Shown one piece after another: positions 55,201 to 63,690 of a DNA stretch of 64,000 nt. The translations under genes were made by a program, and so were the position numbers. The stretch's first letter is position 1. Each line of letters begins with the position of its first letter. The DNA is from Aphrocallistes beatrix (Eukaryota; Porifera; Hexactinellida; Sceptrulophora; Aphrocallistidae), in contig OY725497.1 of the NCBI GenBank assembly GCA_963281255.1, positions 4,642,968-4,706,967 on the forward strand. The letters are read 5' to 3'. The notes below the pieces were generated by a model. That model saw only the letters and a list, made by a program, of their open reading frames with translations, made no database searches and was not told where the DNA came from.

Positions 55201-56761
55201 CTCCAATACGGAACTAAAACAGGCGCCATTTTCGAAATCAGCTGCTCCCTGGAATACCTGGTCTGGGTGGAGTTCTAATTTTATCACACCTCACACTCAC
55301 GACCACCTGGTCCCCACTGACCAATCAGCTGATCCGCAATCAGGGACGAAGAAATTTGACCCGACCATACAACCTCCGAAGAAGCACTCCACCCCAGCAA
55401 TAAAGTGTCCAACCGACATCCACAATTTCACACCTTCATTCTCTCGTTTTATGTCTTTCGAAGACAACTCAGAAATCCCTCTACCACAATCCACTCGTAA
55501 ATTAAGTCTGCCACCTAACATTCCATCAGCTGTTTCCCGCCCAAAGTGGCCTTCTTCTGAGTCTACCATCAAAGGAAACCCAAATGTCCTCTTCATGCCA
55601 GCTGGTGCTGAGTGGCAGTGGGCCAAAGCGACACCTAACAAAAGTGAGAATAGTGACACGAGAAGCGACTCTGAAGATCCGCGCAATTCTAAACCACTCA
55701 ACCCTTTCGCCATTCCTTGGAAACCCGGCGAGACAACCAACCAGCAGTCCACCAATGAGAAGCTCGAACACCTGAAAGGGTTCTTTCCAACCCTCCCGCT
55801 TGAAGAATTGCGCGCCTTCCTAGCTCAGAATAAAAACGATATCGACAAAACCTTGGAGGCCATAATCGACAGAGCCGAAGAACACAACCTTGACTTGCCA
55901 ATGTCCTCCCAAGTTCCAATCCCGCAGAAATTGGCCAAACGACTTCGATCCCCGAAAAAAGGTGACAAAGTCGTGACTCCACTTGATGCCACTGCTCCTG
56001 AGTTCCGGACGGAGCTAAGCGACACTCTTGAGACGAAGTGGTCACCAAATGGGGACGCCACTTCCAATTCTTGGACCAACCAATCACCATTTAAGGAAAG
56101 TGTCGCTAGCACATTTGACACTCCAGAGGTGGTAGTTGACTTAGACCCACAAACGAAGGAATACAGAAAGAGTTCGACTGAGAATTTTGTCGCGGACACC
56201 TTAGAGGACACATTTTCTGCCACTACGGCCACTTCGCCAGATGTAATCCCCAGTCTGAATCTCAGCTCGGATTTGATTGGCTATCTGGTCAAAAAGTTCG
56301 GTCCCATTCCTGGGTACACAAAGGAGTCAAGTTTGGAACAGTCGCAGATTCCTCTCAGCGAAGATTCCGCTCGGAACATACACCAGATTTGGTGTCGGAG
56401 CCATGCCATCCAATCCCCTCCGTTCTTCCCTCCATCCCCTCAAAGTGGCGGGGCGTGGGTGCCACCTGAAGATCCAATCGAACAAGCTAAACTGAGAATT
56501 TATACTTTGTACCCCGGCATTGACACAGCTACACTCGATCAGATATTAGCTGCGAAAAACTTTTCTCTCTCGGCCGCCAATAATTTTATTCAGGCCGCTT
56601 TGAATTCAGCGAAAATGCCACAGCAGAATTTAGTACCTTCCTTTGCTCACATCACCAAACAAAGTGGCACTCAATCTTTTCCGCCACTACCTTCCAAAAG
56701 CCACCACCAGCGTCAAACGAACTCTCTCTTTGGCCTGAACACCTCCAAACCATCCTTCTGA
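52292..56761 (+). CDS. N4BP2-like protein: P-loop kinase plus CUE-type domains, 1489 aa
   Basis: One 4.5-kb open frame from ATG to TGA. The P-loop kinase domain starts with Walker A at about residue 174 (LRGCPGSGKST), then STDDFF, VVIDNTN, AWEMRPYVEMG as in human N4BP2. A 7-residue repeat (AVQDTET-like, nine copies) spans 53563-53760. A long disordered S/T/P/N-rich region follows. Two CUE/UBA-like helical modules lie near the C-terminus: LKGFFPTLPLEELRAFLAQN at about 1160 and RIYTLYPGIDTATLDQILAA at about 1401. Human N4BP2 has CUE before the kinase and ends with a Smr nuclease domain; here the order is reversed and no Smr domain is seen, though a further exon cannot be excluded. N4BP2 has 5'-polynucleotide kinase activity and binds ubiquitin pathway proteins; by homology this is a kinase of nucleic-acid ends. 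The kinase block is shared with the gene upstream. Confidence 0.92.
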   Translation: MELSIHPTLCTTKGPPQDQATATQSFSPSKKVMKIGGKDITFLLEGDHPIGSTQSGSGLGGNLVRGRRGIGRGGGWCGKVDLDKIGGENCVLPQEKMADCDWLGDSSAELCIMPIANEMRNREFDWLRESEKTDPNEMSDQETTLVAQQTVSLDTECVHRNAGEQERVLYILRGCPGSGKSTLSRELKGETGRVFSTDDFFIRSDGEYAFDPKKVAGFHKRNQERARDAISEGHSPVVIDNTNTTAWEMRPYVEMGLRHGYRVEFREPSTPWRYEAAQLSERNTHGVGIDTIRRMLKRFQKNVSVESVMGREAMKRIRGESAGEQLIEDEVNSNQDLLSNSADDCRSVGTSVSDSSVQDNESGAQEFESADQATNQVLRSVDFQLLQDRDAVYPPIFQNSASAGPMNDEDTKSADLLSNQIQASAVQDTETAVQDTETAVQDTETAFQDTETAVQDTETADQDKETAVQDTETADQDKETAVQDSETADQEDVLIIDPANQDLISHESADICQSAHDQTDTPNKPEIEHLEPRNSTQKSSIVSNQERFNQQLVSELTNRNSSIFCLNLQSLPVLQDILNIDKVLQVQSNFPLAQLLIPAQIRAQLTHTQIANFQHNYQRYIQHVLHGKRSNMTGSGLSDTSQTMRLDLRGSQGVYSQARMRATQPHVTLPLVPTPNISQSHKLSPAIHAETNLARTASPPISAQPSFPPNSVASLNGNQLNLEPEPSLPATNDGEKLEDSTFPFKHTSTPVCPEINSENQIEPIELSFKLGSESNEENGTIPDSVIDNSSLDTLSPDKSLSATSTLENSTDFHQATESKEGIQTNKETHSSTEALSIGYSAQTASHSIGVDSTLQIEILSNNQKRTDLNSSVCSTEANSPTEVDSDISRHNPDDKQMCETVFRESPPSVDASLPKTTNSPSEPEQIKRILSEKIDWSDSSESELSSPNLVTSGSTHSADRLPDNQMNANGSNTELKQAPFSKSAAPWNTWSGWSSNFITPHTHDHLVPTDQSADPQSGTKKFDPTIQPPKKHSTPAIKCPTDIHNFTPSFSRFMSFEDNSEIPLPQSTRKLSLPPNIPSAVSRPKWPSSESTIKGNPNVLFMPAGAEWQWAKATPNKSENSDTRSDSEDPRNSKPLNPFAIPWKPGETTNQQSTNEKLEHLKGFFPTLPLEELRAFLAQNKNDIDKTLEAIIDRAEEHNLDLPMSSQVPIPQKLAKRLRSPKKGDKVVTPLDATAPEFRTELSDTLETKWSPNGDATSNSWTNQSPFKESVASTFDTPEVVVDLDPQTKEYRKSSTENFVADTLEDTFSATTATSPDVIPSLNLSSDLIGYLVKKFGPIPGYTKESSLEQSQIPLSEDSARNIHQIWCRSHAIQSPPFFPPSPQSGGAWVPPEDPIEQAKLRIYTLYPGIDTATLDQILAAKNFSLSAANNFIQAALNSAKMPQQNLVPSFAHITKQSGTQSFPPLPSKSHHQRQTNSLFGLNTSKPSF
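52747..53220. repeat. Duplicated kinase block, copy 2
   Basis: Partner of 49628-50101 in direct orientation, ungapped, about 98% identical. The central run of about 340 bp is identical. Confidence 0.92.
53563..53760. repeat. In-frame 21-bp tandem repeat in the long N4BP2-like gene
   Basis: Nine units of about 21 bp (GCTGTTCAAGATACAGAAAC-type) encoding A-[VDF]-Q-D-[TKS]-E-T. Being a multiple of three it keeps the frame. The product is an acidic, flexible linker. Confidence 0.9.
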
Positions 56762-56987
56762 GCGGCCAACCAATCATATTAGCGACAGCTGTATATATTT
56801 GATTCTCTTTCAAAGTAATGGCGAGGATGAGACATATACCATAGGCTACTGTATCTCTTTTGTTGTCTTTTGTTTTGTATTAAAAATGGAAAACAGAAAA
56901 AGTATCAGTGACAGTTTTCTGTCTTCTCCCGTTCTCTTGACTGGAGCACACAGATATCTTAATTCAGTGGGAATGGGAGGTTTATAA
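56762..56987. other. 3' flank of the long N4BP2-like gene
   Basis: Short AT-rich flank; no strict AATAAA identified. Confidence 0.35.
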
Positions 56988-57136
56988 GGTGATGCGGAAA
57001 TGGTTCGACTTTTCGAAAAAGGAAATAGTTCGACTTTTTATCATTAGGATTAGTGGTGTTTTTTTTCTATTTCCTTTTTTGCAAAGTCGAACTATTTCCG
57101 GTTTTTGTGCGAACTATTTCCACCATACCCAATACC
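56988..57136. mobile_element. hAT-like MITE family I with TSD GTTTATAA
   Basis: GGTGATGCGGAAATGGTTCG ... GTTTTTGTGCGAACTATTTC and ending CCAATACC. GTTTATAA flanks at 56980-56987 and 57137-57144 form an exact 8-bp duplication. Confidence 0.88.
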
Positions 57137-57394
57137 GTTTATAACTATGATTTACAAAATGGTTTTCTAGACCGATAAATTATCGTTTCATTGCTTGCTT
57201 AATCCAATATTTCCTGAAGTTAAATTGGTGAGGTTGCCATGGATACGAAGTGGCACTATTGTAATTTGAAAACGTTGGTGATTTGCATTGAGTTAGGTCT
57301 AATCCCTATTAGCCAATAAAAATAAAAGCCAGCTGTAACGTTAATTCATTAAATCCCTGGATTCTGATTGACTAATACATTTTTTGTGAAAAGG

Positions 57395-57812
57395 TGTGAA
57401 AATTTTGCAGAATTCGCACCCAGGTTCAAATCTCCACCATGTACAGAATACATGGTCCGAATTTGTTGCAATTTGGTCCAATAGAATTTCCAGGAGCGAG
57501 CAGACGGAAGTTACACACCGATCATGACATAAAACATCTCCATACTAGGAGCTGCACGAACAATATCAGTTGACAGACATAGTATTGTTCCAGGATATGA
57601 CTAGATGGATGTGGCTGAATAAATATGAAATACAGTCAGGGTCGCTTATTATGAACACCTTGGGGACCAAAAAGTCTGTTCATAATAGAGAGACTTCATA
57701 TTAAGCGAACTCGACCTAATACAAACCCTATGGAACCTGTTGAATTGGGACCAGAGAGTTAGTTCATAAAAAACGAATGTTCATATTAAGCGACTTCATA
57801 ATAAGCGAACCT
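57395..57812. mobile_element. Repeat M copy followed by family E MITE
   Basis: 57395-57545 holds repeat M (TTGGTCCAATAGAATTTCCA, GCGAGCAGACGG). 57633-57812 is a family E MITE (CAGTCAGGGTCGCTTATTAT ... AATAAGCGAACCTG) with internal complementary blocks. 57813-58164 is AT-rich with a (TA)n run and no gene. Confidence 0.7.
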
Positions 57813-58164
57813 GTATTGTCACGAGTTTGAAATGTGATTAATCTATTTATAGAACTACAAATATATTTTTTTACCATTTATATTTCATTTTAGTTGTGAA
57901 ATAAAACTTTAATTTCATTGGTCAGTGCAATTTGTCATTTTTTGAGGGAAGGTGTGTAAATAAATATATATATATATATATATATACGATTTAGTAACGA
58001 CAATAATATATTTAATTTTTGTATTTGTGAATCAATTAAAACTCAAAAGTGAACAAGAAGTGTTCCTACTGTATTAATAAAATATAAAAAAGTTAAATTA
58101 TCAGGACATTAATTCTGGTAACTAGAGGCAACTAGAGGCGATTCTGATTGGTCCGTACAAGAGA

Positions 58165-60438
58165 TCAAAATAAAGTATCGGGCATACCATCAATCGTTGA
58201 AAAGTTTTGATCAATTATGTCAGTTTTAACGTTGTAGAGAGATCCCTGTGGGCAGGGTGATTGCAACGGTTGTATGGTCTGGTTGAAGAAGTTCGGATTG
58301 TCCTCCAAACCAAATTCCAAATTCACAATTTGATCGGAAAACAGAGATAGATTAAACATGTGGTCACATTCTAGATCTTGAGGGTTGACTGGCTCTTGTT
58401 GTGGGCTGTATATGGATGGTTCAGGCGGAGGAGGAAGATTGTATGGAGCAAAAGTGGCATTATCAGGAAAATGATCTAAATTTGGGATGCCGAATATTTG
58501 AGATTGAGGTGAGATTGCCAGTTGAGATTGAGGTGAGATTGCCAGTTGAGATTGAGTTGGGATTGGAAGGTGAGATTGAGTTGGGATTGGAAGGTGAGAT
58601 TGAGGTGGGATTGGAAGGTGAGATTGATGTGGGATTGGAAGATGACATTGATGTGGGATTGGCAGTTGAGATTGAGGTGAGATTGGCAGTTGAGATTGAG
58701 TTGGGATTGGCAGTTGAGATTGAGTTGGGATTGGCAGTTGAGATTGAGTTGGGATTGTCAGTTGACATTGAGGTGGGATTGGAAGGTGAGATTGAGGTGG
58801 GATTGCCAGTTGAGATTGAGGTGGGATTGGAAGGTGAGATTGAGTTGGGATTGGAAGGTGACATTGATGTGGGATTGTCAGTTGACATTGAGGTGGGATT
58901 GGAAGGTGAGATTGAGTTGGGAATGGAAGGTGACATTGAGTTTGGATTGGAAGGTGAGATTGATGTGGGATTGTCAGTTGACATTGATGTGGGATTGGAA
59001 GGTGAGATTGAGGTGAGATTGCCAGTTGAGATTGAGGTGGGATTGGAAGGTGAGATTGAGTTGGGATTGGAAGGTGACATTGATGTGGGATTGTCAGTTG
59101 ACATTGAGGTGGGATTGGAAGGTGACATTGATGTGGGATTGGAAGGTGAGATTGAGTTGGGATTGGCAGTTGACATGGAGTTGAAATTGGAAGGTGAGAT
59201 TGAGTTGGGATTGGAAGGTGACATTGATGTGGGATTGTCAGTTGACATTGAGGTGGGATTGGAAGGTGAGATTGAGTTGAGATTGCCAGTTGACATTGAG
59301 TTTGGATTGGAAGGTGAGATTGATGTGGGATTGTCAGTTGACATTGATGTGGGATTGGAAGGTGAGATTGAGGTGAGATTGCCAGTTGAGATTGAGGTGG
59401 GATTGGAAGGTGAGATTGAGGTGAGATTGCCAGTTGAGATTGAGGTGGGATTGGAAGGTGAGATTGAGGTGAGATTGCCAGTTGACATTGAGGTGAGATT
59501 GTCAGTTGACATTGAGGTGGGATTGCCAAGCCGTAGTCATATAGGATGTCTGGGGAGGTTATTGTAGACACTGGATCTTGTAATATTGGACCTAATATGT
59601 CCTTCTCGAAGGAAAAATCTCCAAATGGCATTGGGCTCACATTCTCTGGGATTTTATGCGGAACAAAATTAGTCTGTTTTGTGTTGCTCAACACTCGTGC
59701 AATAGTAATCATAGTTTTCCGCCCTACTTCTTTTTGGCCTTCATCTTCACCTGTATCGTAGAATGCTGATCTTGAACGTAGCCAAATCCATCCGTTACGA
59801 GACTTGCTCAAATATTCTTCAGTCATTGCTTCTCCTTTCTCGAAAAGCAAAGCAAAGGCTGGGCCAAGCGTGTCGATAAAGGAGCTGTGTAAGAAAGACA
59901 TCGCTGACTGTCCTTTCACTTCGTCTAAGCTAAGGTTAGTGTAATACCTAGCGCGGTGGTCCTGATGTAGAATGAACATCGTCTCTACACAGAGTAGTGT
60001 TACAAAAATGTGTTCATCTAATGGACGATCCATCAACTCATCAATAAAAACAGGTTTGCACAATGCGTGGATCAATCCGCCATCACGTGTGTCCACAGAA
60101 CCATTTATCTTGTACAGCTTGTAACCAGGGATGGTGTGTAGATTTCTAACTCGCTTAATTTGTGATTTGAGTCTGCAAAAGCAGACAAAATTCTGCTTCG
60201 TTTTATCGTATTGGTCTCTCAGAGATTGTAGCAGTTTGTTGAGGTACACGAGATCTTCTGGATATATTATCCTATTCAGCGATTGGCCAATCAATTTGTT
60301 GTTTCTGGTATTGATGAATTTTTGAGAATTGGAGCTCAAATAGAAAATCGTCAATGATTGGTCAAGGACGATGAAAAACTGACCAGAATAGAGAAGTGAG
60401 GTATTTTCATACTCTTGAAGTGAATAATCATTTGCCAC
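58165..60438 (-). CDS. Second bHLH-PAS factor: PAS exon with a 43-unit octapeptide repeat, 757 codons
   Basis: The exon begins at GTG 60438 directly after acceptor TTGTGTAG, in phase 0 as in the plus-strand paralogue, so the bHLH exon must lie beyond the window to the right; none is visible up to 64000. PAS-A (FFIVLDQSLTIFYLS, residues about 20-75) and PAS-B (VKGQSAMSFLHSSF; NGWIWLRSRSAFYD, about 150-250) match the paralogue closely. Residues about 302-646 are 43 tandem octapeptides of the type L-[PAT]-I-[PS]-[PTH]-Q-[SC]-[HQ]; the C-terminal 110 residues again align with the paralogue (FGIPNLDHFPD..., SLFSDQ). The protein is thus an intact PAS factor whose transactivation region was expanded by a 24-bp repeat. 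The frame is uninterrupted. Nuclear transcription regulator by homology; dimer partner and signal unknown. Confidence 0.88.
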   Translation of the reverse strand: MANDYSLQEYENTSLLYSGQFFIVLDQSLTIFYLSSNSQKFINTRNNKLIGQSLNRIIYPEDLVYLNKLLQSLRDQYDKTKQNFVCFCRLKSQIKRVRNLHTIPGYKLYKINGSVDTRDGGLIHALCKPVFIDELMDRPLDEHIFVTLLCVETMFILHQDHRARYYTNLSLDEVKGQSAMSFLHSSFIDTLGPAFALLFEKGEAMTEEYLSKSRNGWIWLRSRSAFYDTGEDEGQKEVGRKTMITIARVLSNTKQTNFVPHKIPENVSPMPFGDFSFEKDILGPILQDPVSTITSPDILYDYGLAIPPQCQLTISPQCQLAISPQSHLPIPPQSQLAISPQSHLPIPPQSQLAISPQSHLPIPHQCQLTIPHQSHLPIQTQCQLAISTQSHLPIPPQCQLTIPHQCHLPIPTQSHLPISTPCQLPIPTQSHLPIPHQCHLPIPPQCQLTIPHQCHLPIPTQSHLPIPPQSQLAISPQSHLPIPHQCQLTIPHQSHLPIQTQCHLPFPTQSHLPIPPQCQLTIPHQCHLPIPTQSHLPIPPQSQLAIPPQSHLPIPPQCQLTIPTQSQLPIPTQSQLPIPTQSQLPISPQSQLPIPHQCHLPIPHQSHLPIPPQSHLPIPTQSHLPIPTQSQLAISPQSQLAISPQSQIFGIPNLDHFPDNATFAPYNLPPPPEPSIYSPQQEPVNPQDLECDHMFNLSLFSDQIVNLEFGLEDNPNFFNQTIQPLQSPCPQGSLYNVKTDIIDQNFSTIDGMPDTLF
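58500..59531. repeat. 24-bp in-frame tandem repeat array, 43 units
   Basis: 1032 bp of 24-bp units (plus strand GATTGAGGTGGGATTGGAAG-type). A higher-order pattern is visible: seven consecutive units beginning LPIPHQCQ-LTIPHQSH recur 15 units later with few changes. Because 24 is a multiple of 3, antisense frames are also open over more than 1 kb; I regard those as shadows. Confidence 0.95.
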
Positions 60439-60530
60439 CTACACAAGAAAATATGTAAAAACAACACCTTGCAGAGAAAGATAATAATCCTTACTACGTC
60501 GTATTAAAACTCGATTAATGTTTGTATATA

Positions 60531-60845
60531 TACAAGCGCGTTTCGCTTGCTTGCGGACACTGTGTGTCCGCAGAGTTACCCAGTGGGCGCTTGGATATTA
60601 GAGAAACAATACGTCGCTTTCTTGTTCTCTACTAAGTATGCTGAATTGCCATTTGTCTGCAGTTACATTAATGAAATCAGAACTGTAAAACAGAAAATTT
60701 AGGTTCGTGAAAAATAGAATTTACTTCGTATTAGTCAACTAATCCTGAATGTAAGGTCAATTTGGATCCACAAAGTTCACATTACTAAAGATTATTATAC
60801 TTGAATAATCAACCAATTTCAGTCCATGTCGTTAACAACAATTAA
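60531..60845. repeat. Segment shared with the upstream flank of the first PAS exon
   Basis: Inverted counterpart of 43945-44275: GCGTTTCGCTTGCTTGCGG, TGCCATTTGTCTGCAGTTAC, AATTTCAGTCCATGTCGTT. About 95 bp separates it from the PAS exon start. Confidence 0.8.
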
Positions 60846-60944
60846 CGTGTGTCATATGTATAATCAATCAATTCGATCATAAAATAACTTTCAACAGTCA
60901 AATAATAGACTCAAAATAGCTGAATTCAATAATTTATATATGAA

Positions 60945-61200
60945 ATAGAATCGTGTGTTTCGCATTATAAAAGTCTGATAATTGATTGGTTCTCACATGA
61001 ACCAATGAATTTCAATCACAAATAGTCCTTTTGATTGTATGTGTATAAGTAACTACTGTTTGATCCTAATGTACAGAAATTTGGTGCAATTCGGTCCAAT
61101 AGAATTTCCAGAGCGAGCAGACAGACGGACGGACGTCGCACGCCGATCATGACATAAGGCATCTATACTAGGAGCTGCACTAAAAACAACAAAAAATATG
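60945..61200. repeat. Repeat N copy 2 and part of repeat M
   Basis: 60945-61078 matches 19700-19835 nearly exactly. 61080-61180 matches repeat M (TTCGGTCCAATAGAATTTCC, CGATCATGACATAAGGCATC). Confidence 0.75.
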
Positions 61201-61532
61201 GGCATGCCTAATTTCCAGGACGGGACGGAACCATCAGGTACCCAATTTCCGTGACGGGACGAGTCAAGATGCCTAATCTCCGGGACGGGACAGAAAAGGT
61301 ACCTAATTTCCGGGACGGGATGGGTTAAGATGCCTAATTTCCGGGATGGGACAGGTTAAGATGCCTAATTTCCGGGACGGGATGGGTTAAGATGCCTAAT
61401 TTTCGGGATGGGACGGGTTAAGATGCCTAATTTCCGGGATGGGACGGGTTAAGATGCCTAATTTCCGGGACGGGACGAGTTAAGATACCTAATTCCCGGG
61501 ACGGGATCCCGTCCCGGAAATTAGGCATGCCC
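61201..61532. mobile_element. MITE family D with internal 31-bp tandem expansion
   Basis: Ends GGGCATGCCTAATTTCCAGG and CCCGGAAATTAGGCATGCCC. Between them about eight units of roughly 31 bp (GGGTTAAGATGCCTAATTTC-CGGGA) are tandemly repeated, so the element has grown to 332 bp versus about 150 bp elsewhere. Confidence 0.8.
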
Positions 61533-61544
61533 AAAAAACATTGC

Positions 61545-61886
61545 GTTTTAATATATAAGATATTTGTAACGAATTGATTGAAGAAACTGCAAGGCAAATA
61601 ATGCTGATTTTTGGCATGTGTCAGTCTTTTGGCTATGGCTCCACTAAGTTCTGAGCTCAGACGAAAATGTCGACTCATCATGGAATTATGACGCTATTGT
61701 CGTCATCATTACAATTTTGTTTTTAAATTGACAAATTTGGTGATTTTTCGAGTGATACCGATTATAGCAGTAAGACAGACGTATTTAGAGATGTCATCTA
61801 CCTTATAATTAATCAATGTGAGCCTAGGTGCCCAAAAGACGCCTCTGGCGGACACAAAGTGTCCGCCAGCCGCGCAGCCCACTTGT
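61545..61886. mobile_element. Helentron-like element, inverted copy, internally shortened
   Basis: The reverse complement of the 18488/29290/31428 family: GCGTTTTAATATATAAGATA, GAATTGATTGAAGAAACTGC, CATCATGGAATTATGACG, then GGCGGACACAAAGTGTCCGC and GCGCAGCCCACTTGTA. Confidence 0.6.
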
Positions 61887-61890
61887 AATA

Positions 61891-62039
61891 CAGTAGAACT
61901 CGGTTAATAAGTACTCGGATAATACGTTCTTCGGTTCAGTACGTACTCATTTCTCTGAACCAAAATCATTTTATAATATAGATTTCTATGTACTACAAAC
62001 TCGGATAGTACGTACTAACGTCTTATCCGAGTTCTACTG
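61891..62039. mobile_element. Family B MITE, complete, TA-flanked
   Basis: CAGTAGAACTCGGTTAATAA ... CGTCTTATCCGAGTTCTACTG, 149 bp, TA on both sides; inserted beside the Helentron-like element. Confidence 0.8.
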
Positions 62040-62187
62040 TATATGGATTCAATCGTGGTTGAACCAATCTAACTTACAACAGTTGTGGTAATCAATGACA
62101 ATGTCAATTTAAGAATGTGTTTTTCTTGCAAAATCAACAATTCCGAATACTCTTACTATTCGCGGTTTTCACACTTGATACGTCATA

Positions 62188-62357
62188 CACTAAGTCCTCT
62201 CTAATTGTCCACCATTGGGTAATGGGGTCCTAAGTGGACAATTTGAGAACCCCGGACAATTAGAGAAAGTGTGAGCACATAGTACTCCTATTCTGGCAAG
62301 TGGAAAGATAGAGAACCTGGACAATTACAGAAGTGGACAATTAGAGAGGACTGACTG
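62188..62357. mobile_element. MITE family F (TCCTCTCTAATTGTCCAC)
   Basis: TAAGTCCTCTCTAATTGTCC at the left and GGACAATTAGAGAGGACTGA at the right, with inner complementary blocks. Only copy in the window. Confidence 0.75.
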
Positions 62358-63530
62358 TAATTAATTAATTAATTAAAACAAGAATTTCATTGGACAATGT
62401 CAATCAAACATAATTATTGAATCAATCGCAATGAAATATAATTCTGCTGCATTTTATCAATAATTAATTTTAAAAACTTCATAACTCAAATTGTATTTGC
62501 TTTATAAAAGCTGAAAATTTGTGTCCATTGAACCAATCGATTTTAAGTCGAGAACAGTCACTATGTCTTTGATCGGAAATCAACACATCTTCCCCCCAGC
62601 CTAGAATTAGTTAAGTTTACAAACTTTCATAATTCTAGCCATCTCTCAAATCGATTTCTGACAAACGAACACAAAATCGGTATTTAGCTGTACGAGTATA
62701 TACTTTTGCAGGGATGTTACAATATGGACTGTTAATTGATCAAATTTGTCAAAATGGACAGGCTTGGCCCACACATCGTGCGAATCATTCGTCATATTCG
62801 AATGTTTACCTTCGATTTAAATAAACATTAGTGAATCTATATAGTTGCTGTGATGAGAAATACACTTTGTGATCTGTTGATATTTTATTGATGAATTGGT
62901 TGCATGATAAAAATAGTTAGGAATTCTCATCAGTTGCGTATTCGCGAACTTTGGGGATATTCCCAACAAATTCCTTAATTGCATCACAGAATCCTGCCAA
63001 ATAATCATCAAACTATTTGACGGTCTAGACTTTCAACTTTCAATTCCTACAAAGCAGTTTCATATCGCATAAGTGAGCTGTATTTCGATTAGACCAATGG
63101 TTTGTTCCCCTTGCGGGTAAACGTCACAAAGATGCCACTTTCTTGTCTGATATTGTTCGGTGTGTGGTTAATAATCGTACCACTTTGGGAGGCAACTACC
63201 TGCCACTTTCCCCAGGGATATCTAGGGATACAATATGCCATTTCATTTCATTATTTTTAATATGTGTTATAGAATAACTTTTTTTCTTTGTCAAATCAGG
63301 CGTCAAATCTTAAATAAATGAGCCAATCAACATTCAGGGAATAAGTGAACAAATTGTATTAACCAATGACATTGCAGGGTCGAATTGAATATTATCAGTA
63401 GGATTACACAACTCAATGTTTACATATCTCGATTTTAATTCCTATAATCCTGAGTGATTTGCATCTACAATCAAACTCATTACTCATTATGATATCCATA
63501 TACTCGTGTTATAAGAAATATTGCATTTAC
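62358..63530. other. Gene-free AT-rich stretch
   Basis: No domain-bearing ORF, MITE ends or RNA gene recognised. The missing bHLH exon of the minus-strand PAS gene was searched for here by eye and not found. Confidence 0.4.
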
Positions 63531-63690
63531 AATAGAATTCGCTTATTAGCAACTCCAGTTTTGCTCATAAAATGGTTGCTAATACGCGAAGTTGCTAATA
63601 AGGGAACATAATTAACACAAAATCTTCACCTGGGACCTGAAGATTGGTTGCTAATAGGGCAATATTGCTAATAAGCGAATTCCAATGTAT
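63531..63690. mobile_element. MITE family H (GAATTCGCTTATTAGCAAC ends)
   Basis: AATAGAATTCGCTTATTAGC and GCTAATAAGCGAATTCCAATG form inverted ends; interior has GTTGCTAATACGCGAAGTTG and GGTTGCTAATAGGG. A related fragment lies at 17928-18031. 63691-64000 shows nothing recognisable. Confidence 0.8.

Noticed and set aside
58401-59567. 388-codon plus-strand ORF antisense to the second PAS gene
   Set aside because: It is open only because the 24-bp repeat is a multiple of three; its product is a pure repeat with no domain, and the minus-strand frame continues into real PAS domains.
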